From Candidatus Babelota bacterium (GTDB lineage Bacteria; Babelota; Babeliae; Babelales; Vermiphilaceae): a stretch of 64,000 nt of DNA. The translations under genes and the position numbers were made by a program. Each line of letters starts with the position of its first letter. Positions within the stretch are counted from its first letter, which is position 1. This document shows positions 1 through 8,977 of this stretch, piece by piece. Under the pieces are notes generated by a model. That model was given only the letters and a program-made list of their open reading frames with translations. It was not told where the DNA came from and ran no database searches. The stretch lies in the NCBI GenBank assembly GCA_023382795.1, contig JAHDWT010000005.1:45514-109513 (forward strand). Reading direction: 5' to 3'.

Positions 1-90
1 AAATATACTCGAAATCACATTCGTATCTTCTTTGTGGGCATATTATACTTAAATTACTTTACACCAAACCAACATGGGAGTGATCTTCTT

Positions 91-615
91 ATGGAGACAG
101 GGAAAATCTTCAATACCATCGAGATTAATACACCATTAGGCTCAATGATTGCTCTCGCCGATGCCCAGAAATTATATCTTCTAGCATTCGCTGATCAACC
201 AGATTTAGCGCACGATATAGAAGTGCTCTGTGGCAAAAATAGTATCATTATATCAGGATATACGGCTCCCTTAGCCTCTATCGAACAAGAGCTTACCGCC
301 TATTTTCATGGATCATTACGTGAATTTAAGACGCCACTTCATCTTATAGGCAGCCCATTTCAACAAGTTGTCTGGTTAGAATTAATGCACACCCCTTATG
401 GAGCAACAAGAAGCTATGCGCATATTGCCAGATCTATTGGAAAGAAAATGGCGTGCAGAGCCGTTGCACGTGCAAACAGCGCCAATTATCTTGCGATCAT
501 TATTCCTTGCCACCGTATTATTCGATACAACGGATTAATCGGCGGTTACAATGGTGGCATACATCGTAAAGAATGGCTTATCTTCCATGAACAACAGCAC
601 GTGCGCACACTCTGA
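91..615 (+). CDS. ogt: Methylated-DNA--protein-cysteine S-methyltransferase
   Basis: Direct-reversal DNA repair: moves the alkyl group of O6-alkylguanine to its own cysteine. The 174-residue protein has an N-terminal Ada/Ogt-like domain, then the helix-turn-helix part with RAVARAN (about 123-129), the active-site PCHR (Cys140) and the downstream GGYNGG. An upstream in-frame GTG exists at 34, but ATG 91 is preferred because GGGAGTGA sits just upstream of it and the family fold starts there. It converges on pyrG with about 50 bases between and no clear terminator. Confidence 0.93.
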   Translation: METGKIFNTIEINTPLGSMIALADAQKLYLLAFADQPDLAHDIEVLCGKNSIIISGYTAPLASIEQELTAYFHGSLREFKTPLHLIGSPFQQVVWLELMHTPYGATRSYAHIARSIGKKMACRAVARANSANYLAIIIPCHRIIRYNGLIGGYNGGIHRKEWLIFHEQQHVRTL

Positions 616-668
616 CATTGACCAAAAGACTACTTGATTCTGAATGGTGCGGATGATCGTTCTCGTGT

Positions 669-2381
669 CTATCGTATCCGTTCTTTACATGCTCGCACAA
701 AACCAAAAAATAATGGACTTGGATTACCAAGTCTACTTTTAAATTCTGGATGCGCTTGGGTGGCCACAAAGTACGGATGTCCAGGCAATTCAATAAATTC
801 CATCAAACGCGTATCATCGGGCCGTTGATAGTAACCAGAAAAAACGAGACCTTTTTCTTGAAGTTGGTCAACATAAGCTGGATTTACTTCGTAACGGTGT
901 CGATGACGTTCAAGTATTACTTCATCATCCGCACTAAACGTTAGGCTATGCTCACGAGCATATTGCGCAACTTTAGGCTCATCCTCTACTAGGCGCCCGG
1001 TTTGTTGATAAAGACCTTCGACTATTGAATCTTTCTTTAAAATCGCTGGATAAGCACCTAATCGCATGCTTCCGCCATAACGATGTTCTGCCAACACTTG
1101 CTTCTGCGTTGAAAGTATATCAATGATAGGATACGGAGTGTTTTGATCAACTTCCGTGGTGTGCGCCGCACGTAGCCCACAAACTGCACGTGCATACTCA
1201 ACACACGCAAGTTGCAACCCATAACAGATTCCTAAGTAGGGAATGTTATGCGTACGAACATAATGAATAGCAGCTATTTTACCTTCAATTCCAGAAGCTC
1301 CAAAACCTCCTGGAACCAATACGCCGTCATATTCTTCGAGTTCTTGCAAACGTGATGGATCTTGTTCAAAGCGCTGTGCATCCAACCAGGTTACCTCGAC
1401 ACCAACATCAAGCGCAGCTCCTGCATGTTTTAATGCTTGATCTATACTCAGATAACTGTCAGCAATTGTGTAATCACCGAGAGAGATATATTTACCAACG
1501 ATTGCAACAGAAATGGTACTTTTTGGGTGTACCATCTTGTTAACGAGATCATTCCATGCTGTCCAGTTTGGTTTTTGACGAGGCGTTAAATGCAAACGCG
1601 TTAATAATTTTTGGCCGAATTCCTCTTGCTCAAGATGTTCTGGCACTAAATAGATTGAGGCAACATCGGGAGCAGAAAAAATATGCTCTGTGCGCACAAA
1701 TGATGATGCTGCAATCTTCTTCTTACGAACATCATCAACTTCTTTCTCTGCTCTACATACTATAAAATCCGGGAATATCCCTTCTTCTCGCAACATCTTG
1801 ATTGCTTGTTGCGTAGGCTTGGTTTTCATTTCCTGAACATTGGCCGGTATTGGCAAATATGTCACCAAAACGTATGCTACGGATTCTTGACCTAATTCTT
1901 GTTCAAGCATCTTAGCCGCAAAAAGAAACGGAATGTTTTCTGAGTCCCCAACGGTACCACCTATTTCTATGATGGCAACATCATATCCTTCAGCAGCTAA
2001 TTTGATGCGACGTACAATTTCCTGTGGGATATGTGGAATGAATTGAACGGTGGCACCAAGGTAACCTCCCTGCCGCTCACGATCAATAACTGATTTATAA
2101 ACCTGTCCAGTTGTCATATTATTTTTCTTGGGCATATCCTGATTCATAAAGCGTTCATAATTGCCTAAATCTTGGTCAATTTCACCGCCATCATCAGTAA
2201 CCCATACCTCACCGTGCTCTGTAGGACGTAATGTTCCCGCATCGTAATTGATATAAGGATCAACCTTAATCAAGGTCGTTTTGTAACCATATTCTTTGAT
2301 TATCTTTCCCAATGACGCTGTGGTAATTCCTTTGCCAACTCCAGAAATCACACCACCCATCACCACTACAAATTTGGTCAT
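669..2381 (-). CDS. pyrG: CTP synthase
   Basis: Makes CTP from UTP, ATP and glutamine in the cytoplasm, the last step of de novo pyrimidine nucleotide synthesis. About 570 residues. The N-terminal synthetase domain opens with the SGVGKG P-loop; the C-terminal class I glutamine amidotransferase domain has the nucleophile in GICYGLQ and the His/Glu pair in HPEF near the end. GTG at 2384 directly precedes ATG at 2381; ATG is chosen, with AGGA upstream at usable spacing. It follows nupC in the same direction with an 82-base gap, a logical pairing with nucleoside uptake. Confidence 0.97.
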   Translation of the reverse strand: MTKFVVVMGGVISGVGKGITTASLGKIIKEYGYKTTLIKVDPYINYDAGTLRPTEHGEVWVTDDGGEIDQDLGNYERFMNQDMPKKNNMTTGQVYKSVIDRERQGGYLGATVQFIPHIPQEIVRRIKLAAEGYDVAIIEIGGTVGDSENIPFLFAAKMLEQELGQESVAYVLVTYLPIPANVQEMKTKPTQQAIKMLREEGIFPDFIVCRAEKEVDDVRKKKIAASSFVRTEHIFSAPDVASIYLVPEHLEQEEFGQKLLTRLHLTPRQKPNWTAWNDLVNKMVHPKSTISVAIVGKYISLGDYTIADSYLSIDQALKHAGAALDVGVEVTWLDAQRFEQDPSRLQELEEYDGVLVPGGFGASGIEGKIAAIHYVRTHNIPYLGICYGLQLACVEYARAVCGLRAAHTTEVDQNTPYPIIDILSTQKQVLAEHRYGGSMRLGAYPAILKKDSIVEGLYQQTGRLVEDEPKVAQYAREHSLTFSADDEVILERHRHRYEVNPAYVDQLQEKGLVFSGYYQRPDDTRLMEFIELPGHPYFVATQAHPEFKSRLGNPSPLFFGFVRACKERIR

Positions 2382-2463
2382 CACGAATATCCTATAGCTA
2401 GCATACTAATTTTTATCTACGGTCTAGTGTAGCATAAGTCCATAAAAAAATCTGAATGTGACA

Positions 2464-3735
2464 TTAAAGCATAAGCCCTGCAACCATAGCAGATAACAGA
2501 TTGGCGAGCGTTGCACCCAAGACAGCGGTTAAACCTAGTTCAGCAAGCCATTTTCTTTTCTCAGGAACTAATGCGCCGATACCACCTAACTGAATGCCAA
2601 TACATGAAAAGTTAGAAAATCCGCACAATGCATAGGTAATTATAGCTATCGCACGCGCAGAAAGATTCATATGTACCATCTCTCCATAGGCAATCAACTC
2701 ATTAACCGCAACCTTTATACCAAGCAATTGTCCTGCCATGAGCGCCTCTGAGCCAGTCAATCCAAGAAGGTACCCGAATGGTGCAAAAAGATAGGCAAAA
2801 ATCCGTTGCAAGCTAAGCTCCGGCACTAAAAATGGGCTATGCCAATAGGTGAGAAGATCATTGATACGCCATCCTACATAAGCGAGTGAAAAATTAATAA
2901 GCCCGAGAAGTGCGAGAAATGAAATAAGCATAGCGGCTACATTAAGCGCAAGTTGCAAACCATCAGAAGTACCTGCAAAAATTGCATCAAACGCATTATG
3001 TGCTGTACGTTGCATCTCAACGCGAGCACCGCCAGCGGTAACCGGTTTTTCAATTTCTGGATAGATAATTTTTGCAATCAAGATCGCTGCAGGAATTGAC
3101 ATGACACTCGATGCAAGCATGTGTTCAACCGGAACACCCATGGCACCAAAAACCACTAATATTGATCCGCTAATGGTAGCCATACCACTCAGCATGACAA
3201 CCAGCATTTCTGATTTCGTCATTTTAGCCAAATAATGTCTAATGAGTAACGGAGATTCAGTTTGTCCCAAAAAGCTATTGGCTATAGCACACAGCGTTTC
3301 TGCCCCAGAAGTGCCTAGAAATGGACGTACTGCTACACTAACAACTCCCACAAATCGCTGAATAACACCAAAATGAAAAAGAAGCGCCATAAATGCGCCA
3401 AAAAAGATAATAACGGGAAGAACTTTAAAAGCGAATACAAAGCCCCATGGACCACCCACCTGTGTTAGATTTCCAAAAATAAAAGCTGCGCTTTCATCAG
3501 CAATCAGATATAAACATTGAACAACACGTGCAACATAAGCTAAAATATCGCGCCCGATACTCGTTTTAAGCGCCACCAGAGCAATTAATAGATGAAGAAT
3601 CAACGCGCTCATGACCTGACGCACATTGATCGCCGATCTTTGGCGAGAGAAAAGACAGGCTATTCCAAGAATGACTGCTATACCGATAATATTCATGTAG
3701 CGATTATATTCGCTCAGATAAGACAGCAAAAACAT
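2464..3735 (-). CDS. nupC: Concentrative nucleoside transporter, NupC/CNT family
   Basis: Inner-membrane symporter expected to import nucleosides with a cation (family knowledge). 423 residues, mostly hydrophobic, with the CNT hallmarks: an N-terminal pair of helices, the gate-like GGPWGFVFAFKVLP segment, a QTESPLL core motif and the C-terminal GFSNFSCIGIQLGG segment. The start has AAAGGAAG seven bases upstream. A TATACT -10-like hexamer lies upstream, but I see no good -35. Next gene downstream is pyrG, so salvage and CTP synthesis may be co-expressed. Substrate preference cannot be read from the sequence. Confidence 0.92.
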   Translation of the reverse strand: MFLLSYLSEYNRYMNIIGIAVILGIACLFSRQRSAINVRQVMSALILHLLIALVALKTSIGRDILAYVARVVQCLYLIADESAAFIFGNLTQVGGPWGFVFAFKVLPVIIFFGAFMALLFHFGVIQRFVGVVSVAVRPFLGTSGAETLCAIANSFLGQTESPLLIRHYLAKMTKSEMLVVMLSGMATISGSILVVFGAMGVPVEHMLASSVMSIPAAILIAKIIYPEIEKPVTAGGARVEMQRTAHNAFDAIFAGTSDGLQLALNVAAMLISFLALLGLINFSLAYVGWRINDLLTYWHSPFLVPELSLQRIFAYLFAPFGYLLGLTGSEALMAGQLLGIKVAVNELIAYGEMVHMNLSARAIAIITYALCGFSNFSCIGIQLGGIGALVPEKRKWLAELGLTAVLGATLANLLSAMVAGLML

Positions 3736-3860
3736 ACGCTTCCTTTATATACAGGATTGAACTTAAAAACCTTAGTATAACGGAAAAACGAATTTCTACA
3801 CGCTACATTATGGGAACTTAATGGGAACTTATGAAGATAACTTAACGCTTAAGAAAAGTC

Positions 3861-4946
3861 TTACAAACGAGCCTTGATACGCTCAAGAAACGAGACTTGC
3901 TGCCTATCGGCACGATCCTTTTCACGTAATGCTTGGACAATTTCATCAAGCGCACCAAGCATTACCATATCTAATTTTTTAAGGCTGACATCAACTTGAT
4001 GATCAGTGATGCGGTTTTGAGGATAATTGTAGGTCCGCACTTTTTCTGCACGCTGGCCAGTACCCACTTGATCTTTACGAATCTTACTCATTTCAGCATG
4101 GGCTTTTTCTACCTGTGCAGCAAGAATACGCGCTTGAAGCATTTTCATGGCTTTTGCTTTATTTTTATGCTGTGAACGCTCATCCTGACAAGAAACAACC
4201 ACCCCTGTTGGTAGATGGGTGATCCGAACGGCTGAATCGGTCATATTGACGTGCTGTCCACCAGCACCACCCGCACGGAAGGTGTCTATACGCAAATCAG
4301 AGGGATTGATCTGCACATCAACTTCTTCGGCTTCAGGCAACACGGCAACTGTCGCGGTAGAGGTATGAACGCGGCCTTGCGTTTCGGTAGCAGGAACACG
4401 CTGTACACGATGAACCCCTGATTCCCATTTTAAATGGCCATACACATCTTTACCCTCAATGTGCAATACCACTTCCCGGAAACCTCCCAAGTCCGTACCA
4501 CTTATACTGTCAACAACAACTTTCCACCCTTGCCGCAAAGCATAATTGGTGTACATCTTAGCCAGATCAGCCGCAAAGAGTGCTGCCTCCTGCCCCCCCG
4601 TGCCTGCTCGAACTTCAAGAAATACTGAGCGATTATCATGAACATCTGGCGGAAACATACTATTTTCAAGATCATGCTTGCGCGCATCTATTTTATACTG
4701 CACTTCCTGCAATTCATCTTGATATAATTGCAAAAGCTCAGGATCGGCAAATTCTGCCGCCTGAGCTTTGATTTCTTGCATGGACTGCTCTAAAGTCTTA
4801 ATTTCACGCTGTTTATTTAAAATGGTGGTCAATTGCGAGAGTTCTTTCTGTAGTGCTGCACGTTCAGGACCATCTAAAGATGTATCAGTAAGCTTAATTA
4901 TAATCTCATCGTGCCGCGCCTGAATTTCTTGCCATTGATCAGCCAT
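3861..4946 (-). CDS. prfA: Peptide chain release factor 1
   Basis: Recognises UAA/UAG stop codons and triggers peptide release. 361 residues, the normal RF1 length. It has the PAT anticodon-like tripeptide in VQRVPATETQGR, which marks RF1 rather than RF2 (SPF), and the catalytic GGQ in AGGAGGQHVN. The N-terminal third is a helical domain 1. It lies 42 bases downstream of rpmE in the same orientation, a common bacterial pairing. The HemK/PrmC methylase that often follows is not here. Confidence 0.97.
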   Translation of the reverse strand: MADQWQEIQARHDEIIIKLTDTSLDGPERAALQKELSQLTTILNKQREIKTLEQSMQEIKAQAAEFADPELLQLYQDELQEVQYKIDARKHDLENSMFPPDVHDNRSVFLEVRAGTGGQEAALFAADLAKMYTNYALRQGWKVVVDSISGTDLGGFREVVLHIEGKDVYGHLKWESGVHRVQRVPATETQGRVHTSTATVAVLPEAEEVDVQINPSDLRIDTFRAGGAGGQHVNMTDSAVRITHLPTGVVVSCQDERSQHKNKAKAMKMLQARILAAQVEKAHAEMSKIRKDQVGTGQRAEKVRTYNYPQNRITDHQVDVSLKKLDMVMLGALDEIVQALREKDRADRQQVSFLERIKARL

Positions 4947-4988
4947 ATTTATAAGAGCCTCACATCAAAACCGAAAAACAATTACTGT

Positions 4989-5186
4989 TTATTTTTTATA
5001 TTTTTTGGTGAATTTTTCGATTCTACCAGCAGTATCAACAAACTTCTGCGCACCAGTATAGAATGGGTGGCAACGTGAACATAAAGTCGTCTTAAGGTTT
5101 GCTGCTGTTGAACGGGTTTTAAAAACGCTACCGCACGTGCACATCACGGTCAATTCATGAAGTTCTGGATGAATATCTGGTTTCAC
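4989..5186 (-). CDS. rpmE: 50S ribosomal protein L31, zinc-binding type
   Basis: Small large-subunit protein bridging the central protuberance and the 30S head. 65 residues, with CTCG (about 16-19) and CSRCH (about 37-41), the four Cys/His positions of the zinc-containing L31 form. The start is GTG at 5186 with AAGGAG seven bases upstream, a strong site. Probably co-transcribed with prfA; the tRNA operon lies immediately upstream. Confidence 0.95.
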   Translation of the reverse strand: MKPDIHPELHELTVMCTCGSVFKTRSTAANLKTTLCSRCHPFYTGAQKFVDTAGRIEKFTKKYKK

Positions 5187-5360
5187 GAGAAAACTCCTTA
5201 CAAGGATTAAATCACTAATATAAAAGTCTTGATATGATTAGTATCGTCAAAAAGGCCACTATTGTAAAGTTCAAATAATCTCCAGGCGCCCACTATCGTC
5301 AGACCCAAAGCATACCATTCATTAATCCATATAAAATAATGTGATAGAAATCATGTAAAA

Positions 5361-5379
5361 CCACTTTTTAAAAAAGTGG
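5361..5379 (-). terminator. AT-rich hairpin at the end of the tRNA operon
   Basis: A 19-base inverted repeat (CCACTTTTT / AAAAAGTGG with one central base) followed on the minus strand by TTTTA. It begins at the encoded CCA end of tRNA-Asp, so the hairpin and mature 3' end overlap. The stem is weak, so termination is plausible rather than sure; it may instead be a 3' processing element. Confidence 0.4.
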
Positions 5380-5454
5380 CGGAGCTGACGAGACTCGAAC
5401 TCGCGACCTTCCGCGTGACAGGCGGACGCTCTAACCAAACTGAGCTACAGCTCC
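5377..5454 (-). tRNA. tRNA-Asp (GUC)
   Basis: Cloverleaf read on the minus strand: acceptor GGAGCTG/CAGCTCC, D-arm TAGCTCAG, anticodon loop CTGTCAC with GTC, T-loop GTTCGAGTC, discriminator G and encoded CCA. Third gene of the Val-Asn-Asp operon. Confidence 0.95.
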
Positions 5455-5462
5455 AAAATCGA

Positions 5463-5538
5463 TGGCTCCTCGGGCAGGACTCGAACCTGCGACCCAACGA
5501 TTAACAGTCGTTTGCTCTACCAACTGAGCTACCGAGGA
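5463..5538 (-). tRNA. tRNA-Asn (GUU)
   Basis: Acceptor TCCTCGG/CCGAGGA, D-arm TAGCTCAG, anticodon loop CTGTTAA with GTT, T-arm GCAGGTTCGAGTCCTGC, discriminator G and encoded CCA. Only 8 bases separate it from tRNA-Asp, so it must be processed from a shared transcript. Confidence 0.95.
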
Positions 5539-5601
5539 ATCCAAATTTGTGATATGTCAAAATCATTCGTTCTCAACAACTCACTCGTAGTTGTTAAAAA
5601 C

Positions 5602-5677
5602 TGGTGGGCGGTACAGGACTCGAACCTGTGACCCCCAGTTTGTAAGACTGATGCTCTACCAACTGAGCTAACCGCCC
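5602..5677 (-). tRNA. tRNA-Val (UAC)
   Basis: Acceptor GGGCGGT/ACCGCCC, D-arm TAGCTCAG, anticodon loop CTTACAA with TAC, T-arm ACAGGTTCGAGTCCTGT, discriminator A and encoded CCA. First gene of the tRNA operon, about 15 bases after the predicted transcription start. Confidence 0.95.
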
Positions 5678-5698
5678 CTATCTATCAAAGACATCAAA

Positions 5699-5727
5699 AG
5701 TGTAGAGGAAAAAGATATCAAAGTCAA
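5699..5727 (-). promoter_or_regulatory. Promoter of the tRNA Val-Asn-Asp operon
   Basis: Minus-strand TTGACT (5722-5727), 17-base spacer, TACACT (5699-5704). The start would fall near 5692, giving a leader of about 15 nt before tRNA-Val. Spacing and -35 match the housekeeping consensus well. Confidence 0.65.
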
Positions 5728-5755
5728 AGCTGTTTTTGATAATTTACCCTTATCT

Positions 5756-7012
5756 TTATCCTAATTTCATCAGCTTTGTGCCAGGATAATAATAGGCCAA
5801 GATATTACGGTAGTCCCATCCATCACGTACCATCGCGCGAGCACCCCATTGACACAATCCGATGTGATGGCCAAATCCACGACCAGAAAAGATAATAGCG
5901 TTTCCCTTTTTTTGTACGCCAAAACAATAACTTTTAATTTCCTTAAACAAGGAATACAGCTTTCTACCAGTCAATGCCAACGTGGTACGCACTCCTTTGG
6001 CACGCGCTTCACAAACAAGCCCCGCCTTATCCTTTTTGGTAATTTTGAATTCTCGCAACGTCGTAAGCTGCGGATAGTCTTTTTGAAGATGTGCAATTAA
6101 ATCAGATTTACCGAGGGAAAAACTCCAATGATACGAACTACAATCCTTACAATAAGTACATGCATAATCCCGTGCCAAATAGGGAGCTCGGCCAAAATCA
6201 AACCCTTCGATATGCGCAGGCACTACACCACCACAACAAATATCAAACATGGCAATGATAGGATTGCCCTGATAGCCTACAAACAATCCTTTAGTGGCAT
6301 CAACAGCCTTTTTTAATATTTGTTGAGCATGGGCGCCATGATACGTTTGATGTGCATTGGTACTTTTCAAATCATATATGCGCTTGTTATCTCGCGCTCC
6401 TTGCATCATCGCTAACGCGTACGTTCGTGAAGTAATAGCGAGTACTTTATTCATCTCCAGTGGCCATCCGGGCCATCCCTCACTTTTGAGAACTGAGCAC
6501 ACATATTCCTCGAGATCGACCATATTGATGAGGTAACAACGATTTCGCTTATCATTTATGGTCAAGAAGAAGCTTCCTCCATACGCTCTATCTTGAAACG
6601 AAATGTGTCCATCTTGCGCTTTTAATAAAAATTCTTTTTGTTGTACTTTTTTATCATTGATGTAAAAAAAACCTTCCTTCGCGGAGATTCGCAACTTCAT
6701 CTGTGCACTTTTCATGCGCTTGCTACCGGTTACACTATCTGCAAGAAAGAAACCCGTAGAGCTTTTGAACTCCCAACACCACGAAGCTTTATCAACATCA
6801 AGCAACTGCTCACTTAAAAGGACTCGAATGTGGTATGCCTTTTCTTTAATCTGATCACACTCCGGAAAATCGACAATACATTCCTGTTGTACTGGTAGTT
6901 GTTCACTGGTAATTGGCGGATCTACACGCTTGTTTTTTTTTCTACCGAGGAGCGGCTCATGGAAGCCCAAGAGACCAAATACAACTACAAGTAAACACCA
7001 TTGATTATGCAT
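5756..7012 (-). CDS. SpoIID/LytB-domain exported protein
   Basis: 418 residues with a signal peptide (MHNQWCLLVVVFGLLGF...), so it should act in the envelope. The C-terminal two thirds is a SpoIID/LytB domain: ITSRTYAL, the NAHQTYHG segment, a Cys pair in CTYCKDC and the closing GRGFGHHIGLCQWGA. SpoIID of sporulators is a lytic transglycosylase on denuded peptidoglycan; related domains occur in many non-sporulators, where the role is less clear. A longer reading frame upstream lacks a signal peptide, so the ATG at 7012 is chosen; it overlaps the rnhA stop by 8 bases, implying translational coupling. Confidence 0.88.
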   Translation of the reverse strand: MHNQWCLLVVVFGLLGFHEPLLGRKKNKRVDPPITSEQLPVQQECIVDFPECDQIKEKAYHIRVLLSEQLLDVDKASWCWEFKSSTGFFLADSVTGSKRMKSAQMKLRISAKEGFFYINDKKVQQKEFLLKAQDGHISFQDRAYGGSFFLTINDKRNRCYLINMVDLEEYVCSVLKSEGWPGWPLEMNKVLAITSRTYALAMMQGARDNKRIYDLKSTNAHQTYHGAHAQQILKKAVDATKGLFVGYQGNPIIAMFDICCGGVVPAHIEGFDFGRAPYLARDYACTYCKDCSSYHWSFSLGKSDLIAHLQKDYPQLTTLREFKITKKDKAGLVCEARAKGVRTTLALTGRKLYSLFKEIKSYCFGVQKKGNAIIFSGRGFGHHIGLCQWGARAMVRDGWDYRNILAYYYPGTKLMKLG

Positions 7013-7514
7013 ATTTTTTTTGCCATATAAGAAAATCTTGAGGAATCTCGTTTTTTTGATCAATGCCTTGATTGGCAAGTTTATCAGCAATTTTATTATC
7101 TTCCCGCAACACATGCATCACATCAATATTCATAAAACTCATCACGTGGCGCGCAATACGATGAAGTGGTACAAGATCCGCATGTTTTACTCGATAAGCT
7201 CCCTGTAATTGTCTAACGAGCAATTGTGAGTCAGATATAATTAATACGGTATCACGTGAACACAACATAGGTTGCACTAAGAAAAGTCCCAACAACAACG
7301 CATAATATTCGGCCTGATTATTAGTTTTAAGACCAAGATAAAATCCCTGTTTTACCATGGGCGCGTGTTCTTTCATAATAAAAATACCCGCACCTGCTGG
7401 TCCAGGATTATTCCGCGACGCACCATCAATAAATACTTTCCAGTGTGCGCCTGCAAGCGAAGCACACTCATTCGATGATGTTTCTACATGTTCTAAGAAG
7501 GATAATTGTTTCAT
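7005..7514 (-). CDS. rnhA: Ribonuclease HI family protein
   Basis: Cleaves the RNA strand of RNA-DNA hybrids. All RNase H landmarks are present: FIDGASRNNPGPAGAG with the first catalytic Asp, NNQAEYYAL with the Glu, ISDSQLLV with the second Asp and a final acidic position in REDNKIADKLAN. The chosen start gives 169 residues and a 14-base gap after the zinc-ribbon gene; an alternative ATG at 7556 would overlap that gene by 28 bases. Neither start has a clear Shine-Dalgarno site, so the N-terminus is uncertain. Operon: zinc-ribbon gene, rnhA, spoIID-like. Confidence 0.9.
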   Translation of the reverse strand: MKQLSFLEHVETSSNECASLAGAHWKVFIDGASRNNPGPAGAGIFIMKEHAPMVKQGFYLGLKTNNQAEYYALLLGLFLVQPMLCSRDTVLIISDSQLLVRQLQGAYRVKHADLVPLHRIARHVMSFMNIDVMHVLREDNKIADKLANQGIDQKNEIPQDFLIWQKKYA

Positions 7515-7528
7515 GATATCACAGTGGG

Positions 7529-8227
7529 TTAGAGATAATATAAGATGCGATAGCATCCCTTACATTCAAGTAGTTTGTGTCGCATGAGAGCTGCAAGATC
7601 TTGCTGAGAGATTGGATAAAAACACGCGCTGCAACTTGCATTTTCCACCGACACTACTGGATTTTCAATGCGCGTTAACATCATTGCATATTTTTCACGC
7701 CATGCATCAGGAGTCTTAGCCTCTTTCTCTACACGCAAGCGTTGTTTTTTTTCTATTTCTTGCTCAAGATCGACGAGAATTTGCTGCAGCTCCCTGAGCT
7801 TTGTTTCAGCTACGGCTCGTTCTATAGATTCAGATTTTTCACGCTGCTGATCAAATTCTTGCTGCTGTTCAAAAGCACTCCAGAGTGTAAGAAGCGCATC
7901 ATCAGCATTCCGCTTATTCTGTTCAAGGATCTCTATCTCCTGCTGAAGCGACATATATTCTTTTGGCGTATTGACCAGATTTAATCGATGCTGTTTATCA
8001 GATAATTGCGCATCTAACTCATGAAGCTCACGCTCAAGCTTATCAACTTCTTTTCGTAAATCAGCTGATCGTGCTTTCGCAAGCACAGTATTTCGCTCTA
8101 ATAAAGACAATGTGGATTGTATATGATTCTGTTCCGATATAAGTGACAAGCGTTTTTGTTGAAGGGCTCTCAGTGCTGCATCATAGGTAACTAGATCTAT
8201 GAAGGCGGTAAATGGATTCTCTACCAT
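7529..8227 (-). CDS. Coiled-coil protein with C-terminal C4 zinc ribbon (COG1579-like)
   Basis: 232 residues. Residues about 15-180 form a long charged coiled coil; the end has two Cys pairs, CSAC and CKGC, making a C4 zinc ribbon. This is the layout of the COG1579 family, often annotated as putative nucleic-acid binding and frequently found next to RNase H genes; the molecular function is not known to me. ATG at 8227 has AAAGGAGC just upstream. First gene of a three-gene operon with rnhA and the SpoIID-like gene, directly downstream of a tRNA. Confidence 0.85.
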   Translation of the reverse strand: MVENPFTAFIDLVTYDAALRALQQKRLSLISEQNHIQSTLSLLERNTVLAKARSADLRKEVDKLERELHELDAQLSDKQHRLNLVNTPKEYMSLQQEIEILEQNKRNADDALLTLWSAFEQQQEFDQQREKSESIERAVAETKLRELQQILVDLEQEIEKKQRLRVEKEAKTPDAWREKYAMMLTRIENPVVSVENASCSACFYPISQQDLAALMRHKLLECKGCYRILYYL

Positions 8228-8271
8228 GAGCTCCTTTGCGCTTTTAGAAACCGTGATTATTCATTTCAATA

Positions 8272-8347
8272 TGGTGGGCCCACCAGGATTTGAACCTGGG
8301 ACCTCTCGGTTATGAGCCGATTGCTCTCACCGCTGAGCTATGGGCCC
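8272..8347 (-). tRNA. tRNA with CAU anticodon (Met or lysidine-type Ile2)
   Basis: Acceptor GGGCCCA/TGGGCCC, D-arm TAGCTCAGC, anticodon loop CTCATAA with CAT, T-arm CCAGGTTCAAATCCTGG, discriminator A and encoded CCA. It lacks the three G-C pairs of an initiator anticodon stem, so it is an elongator Met or an Ile2 tRNA; CGGCTCATAACCG is frequent in bacterial Ile2 genes, but I cannot settle it. The flanks continue the acceptor helix: 8264-8272 is perfectly complementary to 8348-8356. Confidence 0.92.
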
Positions 8348-8482
8348 ATATTGAAAAATCAAAGAAGTTCCATTAACATGTAGAGTATACAATAAAGATT
8401 TTTTCACTTCTTGTGAAGTAAAATTAGGTTGTTTATCTATTTCTGTCAAAAAAACCTCTCATGCGTGAATGGAAATAATTCT

Positions 8483-8977
8483 ATGGATAGTTTATGTATA
8501 CAAAACGTGTTTAACACTATTCGAGAAACACCATTATGGGTGTGGGGCATATTAGCATATCTCATCATTATCGGCATCAAAGCGACCAGAGAGCGGATTG
8601 TTTATCTCCCACAACTCTTTATCATCCCCCTCATCTTCATCGGCCTGAAATACAAATCTTTTTTCACCGGATACCACTCGCTCATCATAATCGCCATTAT
8701 TGCACTACTCATTGGTTGTGGATTGGGCTACGTTCTTGGGCTTAAAACTAAGGTCGCGATTATTAAAGAGAAACTTTCAGTACAAATACCAGGAACCTAC
8801 ACTACACTCATTCTTTTTCTTGTTTACTTCGCGATTCAATATGCTTTCGGTTATCTCTGTGCAACCGTGGCTATATTACCTTTTACACTTCTTGCCACTA
8901 AATCCATCATAGATTCTTTATTTTCAGGCTATTTCCTCGGAAGAGCGCTAGCGTATACACAAAAATTTTTTAGTTAA
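8483..8977 (+). CDS. Small multi-pass membrane protein (DUF6622-like)
   Basis: 164 residues, about five hydrophobic segments. The opening TPLWVWGILAYLIIIGIKAT followed by an Arg-Glu-Arg resembles the DUF6622 type of integral membrane protein (recognised from memory of the pattern, unverified). No catalytic or binding motif is visible. ATG at 8483 has GGA at fair spacing; a TTG at 8429 would add 18 polar residues that look non-native. It stands alone, divergent from the tRNA, with unannotated sequence after it. Function unknown. Confidence 0.75.
   Translation: MDSLCIQNVFNTIRETPLWVWGILAYLIIIGIKATRERIVYLPQLFIIPLIFIGLKYKSFFTGYHSLIIIAIIALLIGCGLGYVLGLKTKVAIIKEKLSVQIPGTYTTLILFLVYFAIQYAFGYLCATVAILPFTLLATKSIIDSLFSGYFLGRALAYTQKFFS

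Noticed and set aside
3811..3832. Tandem 11-base repeat TGGGAACTTAA/T between nupC and prfA
   Set aside because: Too short to be more than chance, and no operator or terminator structure is formed.
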